Source: Salvia splendens (taxonomy: Eukaryota > Streptophyta > Magnoliopsida > Lamiales > Lamiaceae). From it: DNA of 64,000 nucleotides. Under the pieces are notes generated by a model. That model was not told the origin of the DNA and searched no databases. It saw only the letters and a program-made list of their open reading frames with translations. Of the stretch, positions 45,369 through 56,543 are shown piece after piece. The DNA lies in assembly GCF_004379255.2 (NCBI RefSeq), contig NC_056048.1, positions 7,908,001 through 7,972,000 on the forward strand, written 5' to 3'. The position numbers and the translations under genes are program-made. The stretch's first letter is position 1. Each line of letters starts with the position of its first letter.

Positions 45369-48300
45369 TCAAGTTGGATCATATATATTGATCAAGTCCA
45401 GCTTGGTACAAAGTTCTGAGAAACGCTTCACAGGCAACGGTTTTGTGAAGATATCAGCAATCTGGTTAGACGATGAAGTGAAAGGAGTAGTAATTGTCCG
45501 ATTCAAAACACACTCTCGAATGAAATGACAATCAACTTCAATATGTTTAGTCCTCTCATGAAAACCCGGATTGTTCGCAATATAGATTGCAGCTTGGTTA
45601 TCACAATGCATAGGTAAAGGTTCATTGAAAGTGAACCCCAATTCTCCAAGTAGATTCTTGACTCTGATCATCTCAGTAGCAGTATGAGCCATAGCTCTAT
45701 ACTCAGCCTCGGCAGACAATCTCGCAACAGTATGTTGTTTCTTACTTCGCCAAGTTACAAGGTTTCCTCCCAAGTAGGTGCAATATCCGGAAGTAGACTT
45801 TCTATCAGACTTAGAACCAGCATAATCAGCATCATAATATCCTTCAATTTTTAGATGACCATTCTTTTTTAATAACAATCCGTTGTCGGGAGATTTCTTG
45901 ACATATTGAAAAATTCGAATAGCAACATCCCAGTGAACTTGCTTAGGCTTATCCAGAAAACGACTGACTAAGCCAACAGCAAACGAAATATCAGGCCATA
46001 AGTTTTCCAACTAGACGTCTATACTTAGCTTTATCCTCCAAGACTTCTCCACTGTCATCCCAAACACTTGGATCAACCTCCATAGGAGTATCAACGGGCT
46101 TTGCTCCAAGTAGTCCAGTTTCTTTCAACAGATCTGTAGCATACTTTTGCTGAGATAGAGACACTCCAGAATTTCCGTGTGCAATTTCAATTCCCAAGAA
46201 ATACTTAGGACGGCCCAGATCCTTGATAACAAAATGTTGCTGCAAATATTTCTTTGTTTCCTCAATTCCACGAACATCACTTCCAGATATGAGTATATCA
46301 TCAACATATACAATGAGAATAACAATACCCGATGCTTAAAACCAATAGTTCCAAGGACACTGCTGAACTTATCAAACCACGCCTTGGGACTTTGTTTAAG
46401 GCCATAAATTGCCTTTTTTAGACAACAAACTTTAGTAGCATCCTCCCCCTGAGCAACATATCCCGGAGGTTGCTCCATAAAGACCGTCGGAGTCAAATCA
46501 CCATACAAGAAAGCATTCTTCACATCAAGTTGATACATGGGCCACGAAAGATTAATAGCCAAAGAGAACAGAATTCGGATTGAATTCATACGAGCAGTGG
46601 GCGAGAACGTCTCAAAGTAATCAATACCATAAGTTTGCATGTATCCTTTGGCCACGAGCCGAGCTTTGTAACGATTAATACTACCATCAGCAAGAAATTT
46701 TATGGTAAACACCCAACGACAAGATACAATATCCACCGAATCAGGGGCATGTACCAGAATCCAAGTACCACGACTCAAGAGAGCTCGCATCTCCTCATCC
46801 ATAGCGGCTCGCCATAAAGGGTGTTTGAGTGCCTCTTAGTAAGAAGTTGGAATCACTGTAGACAAAAGGCAAAGAGCAAAGGCACAAAAAGGAGCACTCA
46901 AGCGAGTAAAGGAAACATGATTAGATACGAGGTGTTTGGTGGTACAAGTACGTTTACCTTTGCGAATGGCTATGGGTAACTCATCAGAAGGAGGTGGATC
47001 TTCAGAAGCTGGAGGCGAAGATGACTGTGGCAGTGGACATGAGACTATTGGTACTGTTTCAGGGGCTTCAGGGGCTGTTGCAGGTCGATGACGTCGTGTA
47101 TAGACCTGTAAAAGAAGAGCAGGATGAGCAGAAGACATAGGAGAAACAAAAGTTTGGGCAGGTAAAGGAGTAGGATATAACTGGCTGGTTGGTTTTGTTT
47201 GAGAATGAGTAAAATAAGGCTGAAACTCAAAGAAGGTAACGTCTGCAGAGATATAATGGCGTTTGGTAAGAGGGTCAAAACATCGGTATCCCTTTTTGGT
47301 TCTAGAATAACCAAGAAAAACACACTTAATAGAGCGAGGAGACAACTTATCCAACCCAGGAGTCAGATCATGAACAAAACAAGTACATCCAAAAATGCCT
47401 GGAGGAATATGATAAAGAGGTTTATCAGGATGAAGACACGAAAAATGAATATCCTCATGCAACACACTAGATGGCATCCTGTTAATAAGGAAGCATGCAG
47501 TAAGAACAACATCAGACCATAGATACATAGGCACATGCATGTGAGATATAAGAGTACGCGCAACATCTAAAACATGACGATGCTTACGCTCAGCTACCCC
47601 ATTTTGTTGAGAAGTGTGAAAGCAAGAGGTTTGATGAATTATACCATGAGATTCACAAAAAAATGAGATAGATTGTTGTGTGAACTCAAGAGCATTATTA
47701 GTACGAAGAATACACAGATCAACAGAATATTGGGTCTTTATTTCATGATAAAAAGATTTTAGAACAGTTGGGACTTCACTTCTGTGTTTAAGCAAATACA
47801 ACCATGACGTACGGGAATAATCATCAACAAGAATTAGAAAATACTTGAAACCCCCCTGGACTCAATCCTACTCGGATCCCAAACATCACAATGAACTAAA
47901 TCAAAAACAGAAGAGCTACGAGTCTCGACTCGAGAAGGAAAGGAAGTGCGAGATGGTGCTTGCCCAACTCACATGACTCACAATTAAAATCAACAGACGC
48001 AACTGGAACTAGACTACGAAGGCTGGAAGAAGACGGATGACCAAGACGACAATGCCACTGATATGGAGACACAACAGCAGAGAGAGCACTAGGAGAGACA
48101 GGTGAAATAGGATCCAAGTAGTACAGACCGCCACGCTCATGTCCTCTACCAATCGTCCTATTCGTCTGCAGGGCCTGAAAGATACAATATGAAGGATAAA
48201 AAGTGACAGAACAATTGTGAGTTTTTGTTAGCTGGCCAATAGATATTAAGTTAACTGGAAAATTTGGGGCAAATAAAACATTATCAAGAGTGATAATAGT

Positions 48301-48552
48301 AGTGGGTTTGACAACACCAGTGCCAGTTACTAGAGAATAGTTGCCATCAGCAAGATAAACAGATGGAATAGAGGATGGAGAAAAAGATGAGAAAAGGGAT
48401 TTTGTACTAGTAATATGGGTAGAGGCACCTGAATCCAACATCCAAGACTTACCAGGAGATACAGCAAACGCAGCTACAGAGGTAGCATCAGTAGTAGATG
48501 AAGAACTTAGCGCCTTAATAGTGGTTTCGATAGGCGGTCTAAAATCAGACAT
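45369..48552 (-). pseudogene. Copia C pol: protease, integrase, RT, RNase H
   Basis: Reading leftward from MSDFRPP at 48552: protease SWMLDSGASTHIT (about 48450), then GAG-pre-integrase WHCRLGH...CESCELG (48060-47970). The integrase frame (47801-46836) holds RTNNALEF and NGVAERKHRH for the second Asp and the Glu. RT follows (46802-45991) with WVFTIKFLADGS, NAFLYG and GLKQSPKAWF; the YVDD region near 46300 is in a broken frame. RNase H (46010-45369) has YYDADYAGSKSD, LSAEAEYRAMA and DNQAAIYIANNP. Breaks are a C-homopolymer frameshift near 47855, a stop near 46836, a frameshift near 46330 and one near 46000. It is well preserved overall but not translatable as one polyprotein. Confidence 0.93.
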
Positions 48553-48559
48553 GATAAAA

Positions 48560-48870
48560 AGAGACTGTAGCAGGAGGACAGCAACAGTAGGAGGAATATA
48601 ATAATAGTTGTAGTAGTAGAGCAGCGGGCAGATAGCAGAGCAGCAGAGCAACAGTAGCAGACATATAACAATTGCAATTACAGCATGCAGATAACAATTG
48701 CAGATAGATAACAGTTGCAGGCAGTAGAGCCGGAGTAGAATTGAGCAAGTAGAGCCGGAGCAGAATTGAGCAGCAGTAGCAAATAACACAGAATTGAGCA
48801 GCAGTAGTAGCAGATAACAGTTGCAGGCAGTAGAGCAGAGTAGTGGAGAAGGGGCAGAACAGAGCAGCAA
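48560..48870. repeat. CAG/TAG-rich low-complexity leader of Copia C
   Basis: Irregular repeats of AGCAGCAGTAG and GCAGATAACAGTTGCAGGCA type fill the space where gag would be expected. Long frames here are compositional artefacts. Confidence 0.7.
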
Positions 48871-48960
48871 TAGCAACAGAGGCGGAAAAAAACCTAAATT
48901 TCAAAACCCTAATTTTCGTTTTTTTAACATAGTGACGGATTCGAATCTGCTCTGATACCA

Positions 48961-49107
48961 TGTAGAACAGTAAAATATAGAGACATAGTGGAGAAAGTAG
49001 TTGTATATATCATTAGTAACCATAGGCCACATATATATAGTACAAGAAACTAAGCTAGGCTATGTTACATAATCGATGTGGGATAGAATTCATATACTAT
49101 ATTAACA
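48961..49107 (-). repeat. 5' LTR of Copia C
   Basis: 147 bp; differs from the other LTR at two positions (AACCATAGG against AAACATAGG; AATCGATG against AACCGATG). Confidence 0.95.
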
Positions 49108-49112
49108 TATAC

Positions 49113-49754
49113 TATATTAGAAAAGGTACAGTATCTGAAGATTCTTCACATAATTAAATGTACTGCATTTATTCCAACATGTACCCTTTGGTACTTTTGT
49201 ATTCGTATATACTGGTGGTATTGATTTTTACTGAACCATGTGTATTAAATTGAATACTACTATTTTAATCACTAAATTATATTCCACATATAAATATAGA
49301 GCACTTGATAAAAGAAGGATATTCTTGACTGGTTTATCTTTATATAAAAAGAAATGACACTTTCTTTTATTAAATTTTTTTTAGACTGTAAAAAACTTTT
49401 TTTTTCATTTTATGTATAACATCTCATGATTGATGTGAAATTCAAATGGTATCCTTTAATTTATATTTTAAATTTGAATTTTATGAACTAGATCTCATGA
49501 AAATCAATATGGGATTCAAATTGTGTTAATTGACTTAAGTGGAGAGAAAGTAAAATAGGAAATAGAATAAAATAGAGCGATGCATGAAGAGAAAATAAAG
49601 TTGGAGAAGAGATTTATTGTTTTTCCTTTATTAAAAAGGAAATGATTCAATTATAGTGAAAAAACTAAAAAATAAATACTATGACTAAGTACAATAATTT
49701 AAAGAAATTGTCTAATTTGGGTTTTGAATAGAAATATTTTTCGCTGTAGAGATT
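49113..49754. other. AT-rich spacer between Copia C and D
   Basis: No coding or terminal-repeat signal seen. Confidence 0.55.
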
Positions 49755-49759
49755 CTCAT

Positions 49760-49991
49760 TAAAGGAATTTGTATGAAAGCCATAGAAGAAGAGCAAACTG
49801 ATTTTGTGTAAGATTATATGTATTTTCGTTATATAAACAATACATGATAGCTTGGTATATATAGAGATAACAGAACACTCTAGATACTAAATGAATCAGT
49901 AACTATGCATTTATCATTTCTTGACTCTTCACAATCCACAGCTTGGGCGTGACCTTTCATCTTCTTCGTATTGATGGAACATAAGTTAACA
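49760..49991 (-). repeat. 3' LTR of Copia D
   Basis: 232 bp, adjoining the polypurine tract; transcription-type signals TATATATAG near 49855. Confidence 0.94.
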
Positions 49992-52900
49992 CTTCCCCTC
50001 AATTCAAGGGAGGCCAGCGAACATACTCCCAATTTGTTGCGTAGCCTCACGAAGAATTGCAAACTCAGAGGTTTAGTTAAAATATCAACAACTTGATCAA
50101 GAGAAGGAACATGTCTGAGCTCAATCTCTTTAGCTGCAACTTTGTCACGTACAAAATGAATATCCAACTCTATGTGTTTTGCTCTTGAGTGTAGAACTGG
50201 ATTTGAGGCTAAGGCAATTGTACTCAAGTTGTCAACCCATATAACAGGGGGTGATTTAACAGGAATATGTAACTCATGTAGTAGAGATCGAATCCAAGAG
50301 ATTTCAGACACAGCATGGGCTAGACTTTTGTACTCAGTCTCAGTACTAGATCTTGAAACAACCTTTTGCTTCTTAGAACACCAAGATACCAAATTACCAC
50401 CAAAGAAAACACAATATCCAGTGGTTGATCTCCTATCATCAACATATGAAGCCCAATCTGAATCAGAAAATCCACACAACTTGAAATCTGAAGCTTTAAT
50501 TTGCAGGCCATAATCAATCGTGCCACTCAGATATTGAAGTATCCTTTTTACAGCTTTCCAGTGGGTATCTAATGGACATGCCATATATTGGCTAACTTTA
50601 TTCACAGAGAAACTAAGCTCAGGTCTGGTTATAGTAACATACTGCAGAGCTCCAACTACACTTCTATATAGTTTACCATCAACAGTTGGTTCTCCTTCGT
50701 CTTTACTGAGTTTAAGATCAGAAACCATTGGAGTAGGATATGATTTAGCCTCCAACATTTTCACTTTCTGCAACAATTCAGTAATGTAGGCAGCCTGAGA
50801 TAAATGCAGACTAAGAGTCGTTTTAGACACCTCAATACCAAGAAAATGAGTCACTTCCCCTAGATCCTTCAAGGAGAATTTCTGATGCAATTGATCAATA
50901 ATACTTTGAATCCTAGAAGAAGAATTTCCAGAGATGAGCATGTCATCAACATAGAGCAAAAGATATGTAGTGTCTGTCTTTGTGTGTTGAAAGAAGAATG
51001 AGTGGTCTGCTTTTGATTGGGTAAATCCAAGGGATAGAAGAGTAGACTGAATGGTAAGGAACCAAGAACGAGAAGCTTGCTTAAGCCCATACAAAGATTT
51101 ATTAAGCTTACACACCATCCCTGGAGGACCCTGTTCAAAACCCAAAGGTTGTTTCATTTAAATCTCTTCTTCAAGATCACCATTAAGAAAGGCATTATTA
51201 ACATCAAGATGTCGAATGAGCCAACCATTTGTGACAGCAATACTCAGTATTAATTTAATAGTGGTAGGCTTAACCACTGGACTAAAAGTCTCGACAAAAT
51301 CAAAACCAGCCTCTTGAGCAAAACCTTGAGCAACTAAACGAGCTTCGTGTCTAGCAATTAAACCATCAGCATGCTTCTTGAGCCTAAAAACTCAAGTACA
51401 ACCAATAAGATTCTTCCCAGGTGGAAGAAACACAAGAGTCCAAGTCTTGTTCCTTAACAATGCCAAGAATTCTGCAGTCATAACACACTTCCATACAGGA
51501 ATAGCAATAGCAATCTTGGCTGAGTGAGGAATGAGAACATGGAGTTTATCATCATCACATGATTTAGTTTCTGTAGCAAGAGCCTTAGGTTTGAAAATGC
51601 CATGCTTAGCTCTAATGATCATGTGATGTCTGTTGGTAGTAGCAAGAGGAATTGATGGAGCGGTTGTTGTAGGAGAAGAAAGTGAAGGAGTATTGGACAA
51701 GACAGAGTCTGAGACACTGGAAGCAAGCAAGGGAAGATGAGAAGATATAATATGATCATGAGATGAAAGATCAGAGGGAGATCTTAAAGGAGAATGATAA
51801 GGAACTGAAGAAGATTCGAGGGAGTATGCTGTACAGCAGGAGTTGGGGCAGGAGTTGCAGAACGAGTTGGAGCAGGAGCCGCAGAAGGAGCTGGAGAGAA
51901 GATAGGATAAGAAGTGGGAGCTAGTGAAACGACTTGAGTGGTCAATGAAGTTGGAGAGAAGATAGGATAGGAGAAGTGTTTGAACACAAGCAAAAGCTCA
52001 TCTTTAGTTTTCAGGAAATAAATCCAAGTGAAACGACTTGAGTGGTCAATGAAGTTAACATAGTACCTAAAACCATTTCTAGAGATTATGGGAGCTGGTC
52101 CCCAAAGGTCAGAGTGTATTAATCCCAAAGGATGATTATGCTGGGATGTGGAGTTAGTATAAGGAATTCTGTGACTTTTAGAGATAGAACAAGAATGACA
52201 TATGAAATCAGTATTCATTGATGAAAATGGGATATTACAATTTGATAAAACTCTCTTAACAATAGGTAAAGCACAATGACCAAGTCTTTGATGCCAAAGT
52301 TCTAGACTATCAGACTTATTACATGAGGAATAAAAAAGTGAAGGGGAAACTGGATGCACTGCATTGGTAGGCAAAGAATTGCACTTTATTGAAGAAGCTG
52401 GAAGATCTTGAACCCTGTTGAGGAGAAATTTGTATAGCCCATTCTCAAGGATTCCTCGGAGTATTATTTCCTTGAAATCCTGATCCCTCACAAGACAAAA
52501 GGTAGGATGAAATTCAAAAAAGACATGATTATCTTTGGCAAAATGAGAGACACTAAGAAGATTTTTAGACACTTTAGGAACATGTAAGAGATTACTAAGC
52601 AGAAGAGGTCTAGAAGAATGATGGTTAGAAGCTAGAAAAATAGTAGCACTACCAACATGAGCAATTTTAACTCCAAAATCATCACCAAGACGAAGAGAAT
52701 TACCTCCATGATATTCAGAGGTACTGTTAAGGTTGGAGAGATCATTTGATACATGGTGAGTAGCACCTGAGTCTGGATACCAAGATATTGCAGAAGCAAC
52801 ATCATTAGAATATTCAGGAGGAGATCCATAGCTAGAAGAGCCTCTGATTTGAGCAACATTGGCTGAAGGATTTGAACCAGAAACTGAATTGTGATAGCTG

Positions 52901-53864
52901 GGTTGTTGCTGCTGCTGAGGTGGTCTATAGAGGGACTGTTGCTGAGGCATGAAATTCTGTTCAAAACGGTACCAACAATGGCTAGAAGTATGCCCTGGTT
53001 TCTCACACAGCTGACAGATCAACCTATTCCCAAATCTTCCTCGGCCACCGGATCTACCACCTCTAAAACCACCCCTTCCTCTAGCATTAACTCTGAACTG
53101 ATTGCCTCGATAATGCTGATGTTGAGTTTCTTCTTTGCCCGGCATAGTAGCATGAGCAATATGAAGAGATGGAGCAGATCCATCCATGTTAACTTTTGAT
53201 GGCTTTGAAACCTCCAATCTTGACTCAAAACTGAGAAGTAAAGAGCTTACTTCTTGCATAGCCCATCCATCAACTCTAGCTGTGATGGCAACAATAACTG
53301 GATCATACTCTGCACAAAGACCATTGAGAACATGAAGGATTTGATCATCCTCTGAAATTTTACAACCTACAGCAGCAAGAAGATCACAATAGGTTTTGAT
53401 TTTCCCCAAATAATCTATCATGGACATATTCTCTTTCTTCACAGATTGTAATTGCGTTTTGTATTGCATCATTTTTGCTTTAGATTGACTAGCAAAACTT
53501 GACTCTAAAGCATTCCAGATCTCATAACTTGTAGTTAAACCAACCACCAGACCCAATATACTCTCTGTGAGAGACGACTGTAACCAGGAAGCAAGCAATT
53601 GATCTTGCTTCTTCCATGGCAGATATTCTGGATTCATTGCCAACTGAGATGATCCATCAATAGGCAACATAGGAACTGGCGCAGCCTTGCTATCAGAAAG
53701 ATATGATTCAAGCTCAAATGCCCGAATTGTAGACATAATTTGTTGTTTCCAAAGGAGGTAATTGCTCTCTGTGAGCTTAATTGAATTGGATGAGATTAGG
53801 TTAAAACATAAGCAGAAGCTAAAACTAGTGATTCTTCCATGTTGGAGCTATCACTGTCCGCCAT
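49880..53864 (-). pseudogene. Copia D gag-pol remnant
   Basis: Gag starts at ATG 53864 (MADSDSSNMEES), shifts frame once near 53805, then reads LTESNYLLWKQQI into a long open frame. This shows a UBN2-type gag, a Gly/Arg-rich region and the CCHC knuckle CQLCEKPGHTSSHC (near 53010), then protease WYPDSGATHHVSNDL (near 52760) and GAG-pre-integrase LWHQRLGH...CHSCSISKSH (52290-52190). The integrase N-terminal part with LIHSDLWGPAP stops near 51985 and is joined to a Ser/Pro/Ala-rich linker. RT resumes at 51730, with a frameshift or stop near 51390 and 51160. An open frame of 425 codons (51157-49880) carries GLKQASRSWF, YVDDMLISGN and RNase H (FSDSDWASYVDD, STETEYKSLA, VDNLSTIALA). Its stop falls within the 3' LTR. 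Confidence 0.93.
51925..52062. repeat. 29-bp direct repeat at the integrase deletion junction
   Basis: GTGAAACGACTTGAGTGGTC and the following AATGAAGTT occur at about 51931-51959 and again at about 52031-52059. The second belongs to the normal integrase sequence; the first lies in the linker. Confidence 0.9.
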
Positions 53865-53954
53865 AACATAAAATGATCAAAAAAATCAGCTTCAAACTTC
53901 AAACTTCTTGCAGAAAATCAGCTTAACACTAAAATCAAAAGTCTCCAGAGTGAT

Positions 53955-54450
53955 TGGGGTGGGGAATATAGGGGCCTTACTGATTTTCTTCACTCAGAAG
54001 GTATCCATCATCGCATTTCATGTCCATATACTTCACAACAAAATGGTTTAACCGAGAGAAAGCATAGACACATTGTTGAATCTGGTTTAACTCTTTTCTC
54101 TCAGTCAGGCTTGTCCACATGTTTTTGGGATGACTCATTTGCTACTGCTACCTATCTGATCAATAGAACCCCCTCTCAAAACCTATCATTCAAACCCCAA
54201 TTACCTTGATCTTAAACCTTTTGGTTGTCTCTGTTATCCGCATACTAGGCCTCTTAACAAATCCAAACTTGATTTTAGGTCGGAATCTGCTATTTTTCTT
54301 GGATATAGTCAATCTCATAAAGGTTATAAGGCTCTCTTGAATTCTGGGAAAGTCATTATAACTAGAGACATTGTTTTTCATGAGACTTTTTTTCCTAAGA
54401 AATCTGCTAGCTCTACTTCTTCTACTTCTTTCCTTATTCCTCATTCAAAC
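53955..54450 (+). pseudogene. Inverted C-terminal half of Copia integrase inside element D
   Basis: The plus-strand frame reads SDWGGEYRGLTDF, then PYTSQQNGLTERKHRHIVES (the region of the integrase catalytic Glu), ATYLINRTPSQ, and in other frames FLGYSQSHKGYK-type and RDIVFHETFFPKK sequence. This is the part missing at 51985 in the minus-strand pol. It ends directly at the tRNA primer site (54451). Frame breaks occur near 54207. It is most simply a relocated and inverted piece of the same element. Confidence 0.9.
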
Positions 54451-54463
54451 AGCTCTGATACCA

Positions 54464-54695
54464 TAAAGGAATTTGTATGAAAGCCATAGAAGAAGAGCAA
54501 ACTGATTTTGTGTAAGATTATATGTATTTTTGTTATATAAACAATACATGATAGCTTGGTATATATAGAGATAACAGAACACTCCAGATGCTAAATGAAT
54601 CAGTAACTATGCATTTATCATTTCTTGACTCTTCACAATCCACAGCTTGGGCATGACCTTTCATCTTCTTCGTATTGATGGAACATAAGTTAACA
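54464..54695 (-). repeat. 5' LTR of Copia D
   Basis: 232 bp, next to the tRNA-Met primer site; four transitions relative to the other LTR. Confidence 0.94.
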
Positions 54696-54700
54696 CTCAT

Positions 54701-55390
54701 GAAGGGTTTTAAGAATGTGTATAAAACAATAAACTTGGGTTGCAAAGCACAGCAGCTCCTAAGGTGGCAATACTCTGTCGTTTTGGGCAATTTTAATTTT
54801 CAGAGCAGTTTTCTTGATTCAAAAAAATATACTAACAATTTTATATACGTTTAGAAAAACAATCCTATAATAAGTTCAATAATTGATTAGCTGCCAAAGT
54901 AAAATTTTGAGATGAATGGTATTATTATACGAAAAATATAAAACTTAATCCTAATAAAAATAGTTGACTTAGAAAACAATATTTTCGCTTGAATTAGTCA
55001 AAAATAGAAATAATTTTGTAAATAAAGTTTAATAATGATTTCCAACATTATATTTTTATAGCTTATCATGAATTTAAGAATTAAATTTATGACAATTTTT
55101 ATAATACTACATATATTTACATATTGTGTTTTAAGAATAAATATAAATTCGAAAAATAACAAATTAAAATTATAGTTGTCTTGTTTAAACTTTATACTAT
55201 AGTATTTCTATATTTTTAATCTGTGGATATCTATTCGTTGTAGTAATTATTGTCTTATCAAATCTACCCTTTCTTCATCAATAATTATTTAAGTATTTTG
55301 AAATTCCGAACCAAACTAGGAATACAGTCATTAAATTGAAAATTACTAGTAATTTTTTATATATTGCGCCGATTTCTTTTGATGAGGTGC
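54701..55390. other. AT-rich intergenic DNA
   Basis: No gene or element end seen. Confidence 0.55.
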
Positions 55391-55393
55391 TAA

Positions 55394-55943
55394 GAGCATC
55401 TCCAATGGCGGCGTCGGCACCGGCACGCCGATTTTTCGCGGACGCCGGTGCTGACGCCGAACCATTGCTAGCGGCGTCGTCGAAATCGGCGTCAAAATCG
55501 GCTTGCCCACGCCGATTCTCACGCTAATCCTCACGGCGCCATTGTAGGCCCCGGATCGGCGTCAGATTTTTAATTTTTTTTTTAAATTTTCCGAAACACT
55601 ATATATACGCGCTTTGGACGTCATTTTCATACGCGCTTTGATTTTTCCACCTGTTCTTCGCACACATCGACCCCAACGGATGCACAGTACACGCAGTATG
55701 AGACCTTCTCCTTAGAGGAGTTGGGTTTTGATATTAACGAGGTTCCGTATGTTGCTACGATTGTAAATTAAATTATATAATTGTTATTAGTGATGTGGAT
55801 AGGCTATGGGAATGCTATGTGAGGGCTATTGGATGTCCAGTTGCATGTCCAGATGATGTGGCAGGAGGATTTTAGTGCTAATGATGTACCAGTGGGAAGG
55901 CTATGTGAGGGCTATTGGATGTCCTTCACCATTGGAGATGCTC
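55394..55943. mobile_element. PIF/Harbinger-type MITE with TAA target sites
   Basis: 550 bp; the left end GAGCATCTCCAATGG and right end CCATTGGAGATGCTC are perfect inverted repeats of 15 bp, and TAA flanks both (55391-55393 and 55944-55946). A GC-rich left third gives way to an AT-rich interior with a short frame containing TQYETFSLEELGFDINE, possibly a relic of an ORF1 protein. The phrase GGCTATGTGAGGGCTATTGG is partly duplicated near the right end. It differs from the 39888 element in sequence but shares the GAGCATC start. Confidence 0.92.
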
Positions 55944-56116
55944 TAATCAAACTGGATTCTCTCTTTACACAAACTAACAAAATAAAATTCAATGTAATTG
56001 CATCAGTAAATCTGACAACATTATCTTAGCTAGTTAATCCTAAATCGCAATTAAATGCGGTATACTATCAATTTACTAAGAAAATCTAGAATTTTGAAAT
56101 AAAAATAGAAAACAAT

Positions 56117-56429
56117 CCGTTGCCGTCCTAAATTAAATTGACAATTGCAAACTGTCTAGTCAATTAGTCAAAAGTGGGGAAGAGCGCCTCTCTCTCTCTC
56201 ACACACACACTAATGGGCTTATTATTACAGCACATAAAAGTGCAAACTACTCAAAACCCATAATAATTAATTGAACAAATTAGTTAAAAAATGAAGTGAA
56301 AAAACAGACAAGCAACCACAATTGCATGTTTTAAAACACAATTTGAAAGTAACGTCTCCTAAGCCACGCGGCACGTGCCAACACAGGTGACCGTTGCGCA
56401 CACTGACTTTCCCCACTTCACTAGCCGTT
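56117..56429 (-). promoter_or_regulatory. MSA-like motifs upstream of the cyclin B2 gene
   Basis: Three CCGTT words (AACGG on the minus strand) lie at 56117-56121, 56391-56395 and 56425-56429, within about 430 bp of the ATG. TGACCGTTGCG at 56388-56398 fits the mitosis-specific activator consensus best. MYB3R proteins bind AACGG cores in B-type cyclin promoters to give G2/M expression; that is family knowledge. A CT/CA microsatellite is at 56190-56210. Confidence 0.55.
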
Positions 56430-56543
56430 CGATTTAAAAACACATCTCCCTCTCCTCTCATTCCGCCATTGCTGAAGCTCCTCTCCCTTCTTCCCCTCCT
56501 CCTCTCTGCTCTAGGAGCTCTGATTTTTTCAAGAAATTGGAAA

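Larger units (their letters stand above)
45215..49107 (-). mobile_element. Ty1/copia element C, complete ends, 147-bp LTRs
   Basis: LTRs at 45215-45361 and 48961-49107 (147 bp each, TG...CA) differ at two positions. TATAC flanks both ends (45210-45214 and 49108-49112). The primer-binding site (TGGTATCAGAGCAG on the minus strand) abuts the right LTR at 48960, and a polypurine tract (complement of CTCCCCCTCAAG) abuts the left LTR at 45362. Total length is 3893 bp. There is no recognisable gag between primer site and protease; a CAG/CTG-rich stretch occupies 48560-48870. Confidence 0.96.
49760..54695 (-). mobile_element. Ty1/copia element D, complete ends, internally rearranged
   Basis: LTRs at 49760-49991 and 54464-54695 (232 bp each) differ at four positions, all transitions. 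CTCAT flanks both ends (49755-49759 and 54696-54700). The primer site (TGGTATCAGAGC) abuts the right LTR at 54463; a polypurine tract (complement of CTTCCCCTCAATTCAAG) abuts the left LTR. On the minus strand LTRs start TGTTAAC and end TTTA instead of CA. Length 4936 bp. Gag, protease, RT and RNase H are in order on the minus strand, but the C-terminal half of integrase is missing from its place and appears on the plus strand beside the primer site. Confidence 0.95.

Noticed and set aside
48545..48961. Leu/Cys/Ala-rich frame at the Copia C 5' end as gag
   Set aside because: Composition follows the CAG/TAG repeats, with no gag or zinc-knuckle motif.
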